Source: Chitinophagaceae bacterium (GTDB lineage: Bacteria > Bacteroidota > Bacteroidia > Chitinophagales > Chitinophagaceae). Taken from it: DNA of 5,234 nt. How positions within the stretch are numbered: position 1 is the stretch's first letter; every line of letters starts with the position of its first letter. This document shows positions 1-5,234 of the stretch, one piece after another. Where the stretch lies: assembly GCA_003526435.1 (NCBI GenBank), contig DPWF01000005.1, positions 2,654 through 7,887 of the forward strand, in the 5' to 3' direction. Both the position numbers and the translations under genes were made by a program. The notes under the pieces are model-generated. The model worked only from the letters and a program-made list of their open reading frames with translations. It was not told the origin of the DNA and did not search any database.

Positions 1-126
1 GAAGTGCACGATTGCACAGGAAAATCGTTGATGGGCAAATGGTTCAGTAAGCTCCTCATTAATCTGCCTGTTGCTTCATTTGGCAAACCACCAAAAATTC
101 AGGTTATTTGCAAACAAATCAATCTC
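1..126. other. leader upstream of pyrH, no assignable gene
   Basis: The reading frame of pyrH stays open back to the left edge, with a GTG at 4 and an ATG at 31. The 41 residues this would add match nothing in the UMP kinase family, so I treat them as chance read-through. The other forward frames stop at 29-31 and 48-50, so either could hold the last few codons of a gene lying left of the window; the visible peptides are too short to identify. They do not resemble the end of elongation factor Ts, a common neighbour of pyrH. No hairpin followed by a T-run is visible. Confidence 0.5.
79..110 (+). promoter_or_regulatory. weak candidate Bacteroidota-type promoter for pyrH
   Basis: A TTTG at 79-82 could be the -33 element. 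It is followed by a 20-base spacer and then GTTATTTG at 103-110, which has the TTTG half of the Bacteroidota -7 consensus TAnnTTTG but lacks its leading TA. The spacing fits the known 19-21 bases, and transcription would begin only about 10 bases before the ATG at 127. The partial -7 match makes this a tentative call, and pyrH could equally be read from an upstream promoter. Confidence 0.2.
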
Positions 127-843
127 ATGCTCCCCAAGTTCAAACGTATCCTCCTCAAATTATCGGGTGAAGCCCTTTTAGGTGACCAGAGAAATGGCGA
201 TCCTTTTAACCCAAAGATCATTGAACAATATGCCCATGATATTAAGCTGGTAACCAACCTGGGTGTTCAGGTGGCCATTGTAATTGGTGGTGGTAATATT
301 TACAGGGGTATGAATGAAGCCGATAGTGGTATTGAACGGGCACATGGCGATTATATGGGTATGCTGGCAACGGTTATTAATGCTATGGCCATGCAGGCCA
401 TGCTCGAAAAAATTGGTGTGTACACCCGTTTACAAAGTGCCATTAATATGGAGCAGGTGGCCGAACCTTATATCCGCAGGAAAGCACTACGCCACCTCGA
501 AAAAGGTAGGGTGGTTATTTTTGGAGCAGGTACCGGAAACCCCTATTTCACTACCGATACCGCAGGTTCATTAAGGGCCATTGAAATGAAGGCTGATGTT
601 ATTTTGAAAGGCACCCGGGTAGATGGTGTTTATACCGCCGATCCGGAAAAGGACCCAACGGCTACCAAATACGATAAAATCAGCTTCCAGGAATGTATTA
701 CCAATAACCTGAAAGTAATGGATATGACGGCTTTTACCCTTTGTATGGAAAACAAACTCCCCATTATTGTTTTCGATATGAATAAACCCGGAAACCTGCT
801 GAAAGTGGTGGAAGGAATGAATGTAGGGACTTTTGTGAGCTAA
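127..843 (+). CDS. pyrH: UMP kinase (uridylate kinase)
   Basis: This enzyme transfers phosphate from ATP to UMP to make UDP in the cytoplasm, a committed step of pyrimidine nucleotide synthesis. From the ATG at 127 the protein has 238 residues, the usual family length. Motifs of the bacterial amino-acid-kinase-fold UMP kinases are all present: KLSGEAL at residues 11-17 (phosphate-binding lysine loop), [10 protein letters not shown] at 52-61, GDYMGMLAT at 74-82, [12 protein letters not shown] at 135-146 (UMP site), [13 protein letters not shown] at 161-173 (nucleotide site) and VMDMTAF at 197-203. The open frame reaches further upstream, but the family N-terminus (a short basic stretch before the first strand, here [14 protein letters not shown]) fixes the start at 127. 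There is no clear Shine-Dalgarno, as is usual in this phylum. The tolC-like gene follows after 57 bases with no visible terminator, so read-through is possible. The identification is secure; regulation is not visible. Confidence 0.97.
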   Translation: MLPKFKRILLKLSGEALLGDQRNGDPFNPKIIEQYAHDIKLVTNLGVQVAIVIGGGNIYRGMNEADSGIERAHGDYMGMLATVINAMAMQAMLEKIGVYTRLQSAINMEQVAEPYIRRKALRHLEKGRVVIFGAGTGNPYFTTDTAGSLRAIEMKADVILKGTRVDGVYTADPEKDPTATKYDKISFQECITNNLKVMDMTAFTLCMENKLPIIVFDMNKPGNLLKVVEGMNVGTFVS

Positions 844-900
844 TGGCCCACTGGTGTAAAATAAAAATAACCAAGCCGGGTCGTTGTTAACTTCATTATA

Positions 901-2199
901 ATGAAAAAACTGCTGTTTCTTTTATGCTGTGTGAATGCCAGTCTGCTGCATGCACAGGGGCCTCTTCGTTTAACGGATGCCATACAGATTGCTTTAAAAA
1001 ATAGTCTCGATATACAACTGGCTAAAAATAACCTGGAGATCAGTACCATCAATAACCATCCCGGTATTGCAGGGGCACTGCCTACGGTTACGGCTACGGC
1101 AAATGATAACGAACAGATTATTTCGATTAATCAGAAATTTTCTGATGCATCAAGAAATACCACCCGTAATAATGTAGGTTCCAATAACCTTTCAGTGGGA
1201 GTAACCGGTACCATATTACTTTCGAACGGCTACCGTGTAGTTACCACCAAAAAAAGACTGGGTGAACTGGTACAGCAAAATGAACAGTTATTGAACGTTC
1301 AGGTACAGAATACCATGGCAGCCGTGGCCACCCGTTATTACGATATTGTAAGAAACCAGGGTTTTATTAAAACCATTGAACAGTCGATAGAAGTGTTCCA
1401 GAAAAGACTGGATATTTTATTGGCGAGAAAGGAAGCAGGACTTTCAAATAATGCAGATATTTTTCAGGCCCGACTCGATCTCAATGCACAGGTACAGCAA
1501 AAATTACAACAGGAGCTGGTGATTCAACAGGGTAAGACCGATTTATTAAACCTTCTTTTTTTAAACCCTGATTCTTCTGTTACAAGTGTTGATACCATTG
1601 TGGTAGAAAAGAACATACTGTTGGCAACCGTACAGGCGGCACTGAAAAGCAATCCACAGATGCTGAGTGCCGAGCAGCAGATAAAGATTAATGAGCTGAT
1701 TGAAAAAGAAACAGCAGCCCTGGGTAAACCAACACTACGCGCCAATTCGGGTTACAATTTCAGTAACACAAAAAGTGGAGCTGGTTTTGCTTTGTTGAAC
1801 CAGAGTTATGGTCCCTTTCTGAGTGTAAACTTGAGTATACCTATATATAATGGCTCGGTGTTTAAGCGACAGTTACAGGTGGCAGAAGTAAACTCAAGAA
1901 ATGCGGTATTGCAGAAAGAAACCCTATTACAGTCATTGGAAGCGGGTGCCGTAAGAACTTACCAGGCCTATAAAAATGCCCTGCAACAACTTGAAACAGA
2001 AGTTGAAAACTATAAACTCTCCATGCAACTGGTTGATCTGGTACTGAAACGATTTGAATTAAACCAGGCTACCATTATTGATGTAAGACAGGCCCAGCAA
2101 AGTTTTGAAGCCACCAGCTTCAGAATGGTTAACCTGAATTATACCGCAAAACTGGCCGAAATAGAATTGAAAAGACTCGCGAATATGCTGGTACCTTGA
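901..2199 (+). CDS. TolC family outer-membrane efflux protein
   Basis: This is a trimeric outer-membrane channel protein that links to an inner-membrane pump and a periplasmic adaptor to export drugs, proteins or metabolites. The 432-residue product begins with a signal peptide (MKK, then a hydrophobic run of Leu, Phe and Cys), with likely cleavage after LHA at residue 18. Two outer-membrane efflux (OEP) repeats follow, about residues 21-230 and 240-430. The first opens with LTDAIQIALKNSLDIQLA, and both contain long Gln/Leu/Glu/Lys-rich helices (about 125-220 and 320-430). The beta-strand segments that build the barrel lie near 61-110 and 283-318, the latter ending in LSIPIYNG. The pattern AGLSNNADIFQARLDL at 179-194, with its counterpart ELNQATIIDVRQAQ at 386-399, is typical of the family. 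Length is normal. No adaptor (HlyD-type) or RND/ABC pump gene adjoins it in the window, so the substrate cannot be inferred. The start is set by the signal peptide. Confidence 0.93.
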   Translation: MKKLLFLLCCVNASLLHAQGPLRLTDAIQIALKNSLDIQLAKNNLEISTINNHPGIAGALPTVTATANDNEQIISINQKFSDASRNTTRNNVGSNNLSVGVTGTILLSNGYRVVTTKKRLGELVQQNEQLLNVQVQNTMAAVATRYYDIVRNQGFIKTIEQSIEVFQKRLDILLARKEAGLSNNADIFQARLDLNAQVQQKLQQELVIQQGKTDLLNLLFLNPDSSVTSVDTIVVEKNILLATVQAALKSNPQMLSAEQQIKINELIEKETAALGKPTLRANSGYNFSNTKSGAGFALLNQSYGPFLSVNLSIPIYNGSVFKRQLQVAEVNSRNAVLQKETLLQSLEAGAVRTYQAYKNALQQLETEVENYKLSMQLVDLVLKRFELNQATIIDVRQAQQSFEATSFRMVNLNYTAKLAEIELKRLANMLVP

Positions 2200-2269
2200 T
2201 TTTGGCAGTGACCCCAGAAAAATAGTCCATACATATAGCATAATCTCCCGCATCAACTATAAAATATCA

Positions 2270-2297
2270 TAGCTCGTAGCCCATAGCTCGAAGCTGT
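2270..2297. repeat. four tandem degenerate 7-bp units
   Basis: The stretch divides cleanly into four consecutive heptamers: TAGCTCG (2270-2276), TAGCCCA (2277-2283), TAGCTCG (2284-2290) and AAGCTGT (2291-2297). Units 1 and 3 are identical and all four keep AGC at positions 2-4. The flanking bases do not continue the pattern. Degenerate heptamer arrays of this kind occur between genes in some Bacteroidota genomes (recollection, not checked); this would be a short or decayed copy. Confidence 0.55.
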
Positions 2298-2302
2298 TTT
2301 TT
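2271..2302 (+). terminator. possible weak intrinsic terminator of the tolC-like gene
   Basis: AGCTCG at 2271-2276 can pair with CGAAGC at 2289-2294, giving six base pairs with one bulged A and a 12-base loop. One G or T on each side follows, and then a run of six T at 2297-2302. It lies about 70 bases after the stop of the efflux gene, a sensible place for transcription to end. The stem is short and bulged and coincides with the heptamer repeat, so the fold may be a by-product of the repeat. Confidence 0.3.
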
Positions 2303-2327
2303 CACCTTGCTGATCATATTGTGTTTT

Positions 2328-2361
2328 TTTGGCATAATTTATGCTCGATTTCTTACTGCTG
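2328..2361 (+). promoter_or_regulatory. weak candidate promoter for the MG2/plug gene
   Basis: TTTG at 2328-2331 at the end of a T-run is a possible -33 element. TACTGCTG at 2354-2361 matches TAnnTTTG at four of six defined positions. The 22-base spacer is slightly longer than the usual 19-21. A promoter is expected in this region because the upstream gene is 189 bases away and a terminator-like hairpin intervenes, but this exact site is uncertain. Confidence 0.2.
2332..2344. repeat. perfect 6-bp inverted repeat around one central base
   Basis: GCATAA at 2332-2337 and TTATGC at 2339-2344 are exact reverse complements separated by a single T. The symmetry is operator-like rather than hairpin-like, since a one-base loop cannot form. 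It lies directly after the TTTG at 2328-2331 and about 45 bases before the start codon of the MG2/plug gene, so it could be a regulator site. No binding protein can be named, and a 13-base palindrome in A/T-rich DNA can arise by chance. Confidence 0.35.
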
Positions 2362-2388
2362 AACACCTGTTCCTGAAATCGGCATACC

Positions 2389-4779
2389 ATGAAAAAACTA
2401 ACCCTACTCCTGCTGCTTGTATTAGGTATGGCATTTTCTTCGGAGGCTCAATCGCTGGATGAGTCACTGGAAAAATACAACTCCGTTTTTCCACAGGAAA
2501 AACTCTATGTACATTTTGACAATAATGCTTATTTACCTGGCTCACTCATTGGCTATAAAGCCTATTTCATGAGCGGTCCCGAACCATCAAAGCTGAACCG
2601 CAATTTTTATACAGACTGGCACGACGAGGATGGAAGGCTAATAGCGCACCATGTTTCGCCAATCGCCCTGTCATCAGCTTACGGAACATTTGAAATACCT
2701 AAAGCATATAAAGGACAGCATATATACTTAACAGCATATACACAATGGATGCTGAATTTCGACACAGCATTACTTTTCAAAAAGAAGATTACTGTTTTGC
2801 AAGCTAACCCGGGGCCCTCACGCATTGCAAAATCTGCTAACAATTATTCTTTACGCCTGTTTCCTGAAGGAGGAAATCTGGTGGTTGGTGTGGATGGATT
2901 GGTGGCTTTTAAAGCAACGGATCATAATGGAATACCCATTGCTGTTAACGGCCGTATTGTTAATAAACAGGAAGAAGAAATAACCACCTTCAAGTCGGTT
3001 CATGATGGTATGGGCAAATTTGGTATTAAACCTGTTGCAGGTGAAACCTATACAGCAATATGGACCACACCTGACGGTAGTTTGCAAAAAACACTTTTGC
3101 CGGCAGCGCTTACAGAGGGCATCAGTATACAGTTAAGAGGAACATCAATCAGCCGCTACCTTGAAATAGAACGTTCGGTAAATATGCCATTTGCCTACAG
3201 AAAACTCACGATGGTTCTTACCATTAACCAGCAGGTAGTGATGAGAGGTGTGATTAACCTGGAGAAACAGGATAAGCTGATTACAAAAATACCTGTACAT
3301 GATCTTCCCTCAGGAACAGCTACACTTACCATTCTCGCGGCTAATAATCAGCCCCTTTGCGAACGTTTATTCTTTATAGACAATGAAGAATACCGTTCGG
3401 GTGTTGATGTACATACTGATACCATCGGGTTGGAAAAAAGAGCAAGAAACAGTTATGAAATTGTGTTACCCGATACGATTCCGGTGAATATGTCATTATC
3501 GGTCACCAATGATGATGTACCTGATGATTCATCAGAACATATCATCAGTTCATTATTATTATCAAGCGATATAAAAGGATATGTACATCACCCTGCTTAT
3601 TACTTTCATTCATCAGATGATTCAGTAAAACAGCATCTCGATCTGGTGATGCTTACCAATGGCTGGCGTAAATACCGGTGGGAAAAAGTACTCGACAGTA
3701 CAGGCTGGAGCATAAAATACCCGCTCGATACTGCCTACCTGAGTTTATCGGGTAAAATAGATGGTGTAAACCCTAACCGGCTTGCCAAATCGGAAACCAT
3801 GAACCTGATATTGAGGGGAAAGGATTCGAGTTCGCAGATGTTTTTTGTACCGGTTACTGCAAATGGTGTTTTCAAGGAACCCAATATTGTGTTTTATGAT
3901 ACGGCAACACTGTTTTATCAGCTCAACAAATTGTCCATCCTTCCGGGAAAAGGAAAAGTGTCGTTTAAATCTAGTTTGATAGACACAGCTTTTGAAAAAT
4001 TTATTGTACCAACCCCTGTTTATTATTACGATACATCCAGAATGCGTTTGTTACGTGAGGCTGCTTTTGCACAGGATCGATTGAGCATATTGCAACAACA
4101 GACTACCTTAAAAGAAGTAATAGTAACGGCAAAAAGAAAAACCCGCCTCGAAGAAATGGATGATTTATATACCAGTGGATTATTTCGGGGCAATGATGCT
4201 ATATTATTCGATCTGGTGAACGACCCCAAGGCACTTTCCAGTTTTACGGTATTTGATTATTTACAGGGACGTGTTGCAGGCTTACAGATTGTTGGTGCGC
4301 TTACACAATCTCCGTCGGCTATCTGGAGAGGCTCACCGGTAGGTTTTTTCCTGAATGAAATGCCCAGCGATGCACAGTCTATGAGTGCTATTCCCATGAG
4401 TGATGTGGCTTATATTAAAACATTCAGACCACCTTTTTTTGGCTCGGCTTTCAGCAACGGTGGAGGTGCCATTGCTGTTTATACCAAACGCGGAGCCGAT
4501 GTAACAGCAAATATCCAAGGCATGGATAACATGCAATTAAGTGGTTATACAGTAGTGAAGGAGTTTTATGAACCTGATTATTCCGTACCTCAAACATCGC
4601 ATAATAAAACAGATACCAGGAGAACTTTATACTGGGAACCCAATATTATTACAGATGGGTCGGTACAAAAAATCAGGGTATCGTTTTATAATAATGATAT
4701 CAGCAGAAAAATCAGGCTGGTATTGGAAGGCGTGAATAACGATGGGCAATTCATTTCTGTTCGTAAATTGCTGGAATAA
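2389..4779 (+). CDS. MG2-like / TonB plug domain envelope protein without receptor barrel
   Basis: The role is unknown. The 796-residue product starts with a signal peptide (MKK, then a Leu-rich core, likely cleavage after SSEA at residue 20). Residues about 33-138 form an MG2-like macroglobulin domain, recognised by PQEKLYVHFDNNAYLPGSLI at 35-54. A second beta region opens with RLFPEGGNLVVGVDGLVAFK at 156-175. TNGWRKYRWEKVL at 423-435 is a hallmark of this Bacteroidota protein group. A carboxypeptidase-regulatory-like sandwich probably spans 450-515. TLKEVIVTAKRK at 573-584 is the linker that precedes TonB plugs in SusC-like receptors. The plug-like part runs to about 702, with FDYLQGRVAGLQIV at 622-635 and GGGAIAVYTKRG at 691-702. 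A C-terminal beta domain, with FYEPDYS at 726-732 and RRTLYWEPNI at 744-753, closes the protein. No 22-strand barrel follows, so it cannot be a transporter alone. Placement in the periplasm or at the outer membrane is inferred from the signal peptide. The stop lies 4 bases before the aminotransferase gene. Domain naming is by motif memory, not a profile search. Confidence 0.85.
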   Translation: MKKLTLLLLLVLGMAFSSEAQSLDESLEKYNSVFPQEKLYVHFDNNAYLPGSLIGYKAYFMSGPEPSKLNRNFYTDWHDEDGRLIAHHVSPIALSSAYGTFEIPKAYKGQHIYLTAYTQWMLNFDTALLFKKKITVLQANPGPSRIAKSANNYSLRLFPEGGNLVVGVDGLVAFKATDHNGIPIAVNGRIVNKQEEEITTFKSVHDGMGKFGIKPVAGETYTAIWTTPDGSLQKTLLPAALTEGISIQLRGTSISRYLEIERSVNMPFAYRKLTMVLTINQQVVMRGVINLEKQDKLITKIPVHDLPSGTATLTILAANNQPLCERLFFIDNEEYRSGVDVHTDTIGLEKRARNSYEIVLPDTIPVNMSLSVTNDDVPDDSSEHIISSLLLSSDIKGYVHHPAYYFHSSDDSVKQHLDLVMLTNGWRKYRWEKVLDSTGWSIKYPLDTAYLSLSGKIDGVNPNRLAKSETMNLILRGKDSSSQMFFVPVTANGVFKEPNIVFYDTATLFYQLNKLSILPGKGKVSFKSSLIDTAFEKFIVPTPVYYYDTSRMRLLREAAFAQDRLSILQQQTTLKEVIVTAKRKTRLEEMDDLYTSGLFRGNDAILFDLVNDPKALSSFTVFDYLQGRVAGLQIVGALTQSPSAIWRGSPVGFFLNEMPSDAQSMSAIPMSDVAYIKTFRPPFFGSAFSNGGGAIAVYTKRGADVTANIQGMDNMQLSGYTVVKEFYEPDYSVPQTSHNKTDTRRTLYWEPNIITDGSVQKIRVSFYNNDISRKIRLVLEGVNNDGQFISVRKLLE

Positions 4780-4783
4780 ATAA

Positions 4784-5234
4784 ATGAAAGTGCAGCCGTC
4801 TATTGTTTCAAAATTACCCACAGTTGGTACTACCATATTTACCGTCATGAGTCAGTTGGCTGCCCGGCATCAGGCAGTTAATCTCGGTCAGGGTTTCCCT
4901 GATTTTCCCATGCATGAAACTTTAACGGGGCTGGTTGATAAAGCCATGCGCGATGGGTATAATCAGTACACGCATATGAATGGCTATCCGTTTTTGCGTG
5001 AACAACTGGCAGCCAAAGCAGCAGCTTTGTATGGAACAAAGATTGATCCGGATACAGCTATCACCATTACACCAGGCGGTACTTATGCTATCTACACTTC
5101 GCTTACAACTGTGTTAAGACCCGGCGATGAAGTGATTGTATTTGAACCGGCCTATGATAGTTATATACCCAATATTGAAATCAATGGAGCAAAAGCCATC
5201 CGTATTCCATTAACTTATCCGTCGTATGCTATTC
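4784..5234 (+). CDS. ybdL: YbdL-type methionine/kynurenine aminotransferase, 5' part, cut by window edge
   Basis: This is a cytoplasmic, PLP-dependent class I/II aminotransferase. Its E. coli relative YbdL prefers methionine as amino donor, and related enzymes act on kynurenine or glutamine. The 150 visible residues align well with the start of YbdL as I recall it: SKLPTVGTTIFT at 9-20, VNLGQGFPDF at 32-41, NQYTHMNGYPFLRE at 60-73, ITPGGTYAIYTSL at 95-107 (cofactor phosphate loop) and GDEVIVFEPAYDSY at 114-127, whose Tyr124 is in the position that usually stacks near the PLP ring. The Schiff-base lysine and the C-terminal domain lie beyond the window; the family has about 380-390 residues. 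The ATG at 4784 is preceded at once by an in-frame TAA (4781-4783), so no longer start exists, and later ATGs would remove conserved residues. GGAA at 4773-4776, inside the end of the previous gene, could act as a ribosome binding site. The 4-base gap implies co-transcription with the MG2/plug gene. Confidence 0.92.
   Translation, partial: MKVQPSIVSKLPTVGTTIFTVMSQLAARHQAVNLGQGFPDFPMHETLTGLVDKAMRDGYNQYTHMNGYPFLREQLAAKAAALYGTKIDPDTAITITPGGTYAIYTSLTTVLRPGDEVIVFEPAYDSYIPNIEINGAKAIRIPLTYPSYAI

Larger units (their letters stand above)
2200..2388. other. 189-base intergenic spacer between tolC-like gene and MG2/plug gene
   Basis: This is the longest non-coding stretch here and is A/T-rich. It holds the heptamer repeat and possible terminator at 2270-2302, a second T-run at 2324-2330, a perfect inverted repeat at 2332-2344 and a weak promoter candidate at 2328-2361. 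The hexamer GGCATA occurs twice, at 2331-2336 and 2381-2386; the second copy lies just before the start codon of the next gene. I see no small gene or structured RNA of a known class in it. Confidence 0.6.

Noticed and set aside
106..119. Short inverted repeat ATTTG/CAAAT with a TTTGCAAA palindrome before pyrH
   Set aside because: The arms are only 4-5 bases of A/T-rich sequence and overlap the promoter candidate, so chance is a sufficient explanation.
4..126. N-terminal extension of UMP kinase by 41 residues from a GTG at 4
   Set aside because: The added residues have no counterpart in the family, while the start at 127 gives the normal length and the standard N-terminus just before KLSGEAL.
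314..574. Open frame of 86 codons inside pyrH on the + strand
   Set aside because: It lies wholly within a conserved enzyme gene in another frame, and its Trp/Cys-rich product looks like out-of-frame translation.
832..864. Possible promoter for the efflux gene (TTTG at 832-835 with an A/T-rich block near 857-864)
   Set aside because: The -7 region keeps the TA but matches only one base of the TTTG half, so it is not distinguishable from ordinary A/T-rich spacer.
2059..2256. Minus-strand open frame overlapping the end of the efflux gene and the spacer
   Set aside because: Most of it is antisense to the conserved C-terminal helix of the TolC-type protein, and it shows no recognisable motif or signal.
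2339..2545. Minus-strand open frame across the start of the MG2/plug gene
   Set aside because: It is antisense to the signal peptide and MG2 motif of a well-supported gene, and the product has no family features.
4627..4848. Minus-strand open frame over the junction of the last two genes
   Set aside because: It is antisense to two conserved coding ends, the RRTLYWEPNI domain and the YbdL N-terminus, with no support of its own.

Overview
The window looks like ordinary chromosomal DNA from a member of the Bacteroidota, probably close to the Chitinophagaceae. This rests on three things. Gene 3 belongs to an architecture I know only from that phylum: a macroglobulin-like MG2 domain joined to a barrel-less TonB plug. 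The start codons lack strong Shine-Dalgarno sequences and sit in A/T-rich leaders. The spacer before gene 3 carries a heptamer-type repeat. Nothing in the sequence marks a phage, transposon, CRISPR array, tRNA or rRNA.

All four genes are on the + strand. (1) pyrH, UMP kinase, 127-843, is complete and has all family motifs. (2) A TolC-type outer-membrane efflux protein, 901-2199, starts 57 bases later; no inner-membrane pump or adaptor gene is visible beside it. (3) A 189-base spacer, 2200-2388, holds a short decayed heptamer repeat that could fold as a weak terminator, a perfect 6-bp inverted repeat, and a weak promoter candidate. (4) A 796-residue secreted or periplasmic protein, 2389-4779, combines an MG2-like domain, internal beta-sandwich regions, a TonB plug-like domain and a C-terminal beta domain, with no receptor barrel. 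(5) The 5' part of a YbdL-type methionine/kynurenine aminotransferase starts 4 bases after that stop and runs off the window at 5234.

pyrH and tolC may share a transcript, because no terminator is visible between them. The MG2/plug protein and the aminotransferase are almost certainly co-transcribed. The four products do not form an obvious common pathway: nucleotide metabolism, export, an envelope protein of unknown role, and amino/keto-acid metabolism. I found no convincing novel system. The most interesting items are the barrel-less plug protein, its tight coupling to ybdL, and the repeat and palindrome in the spacer.
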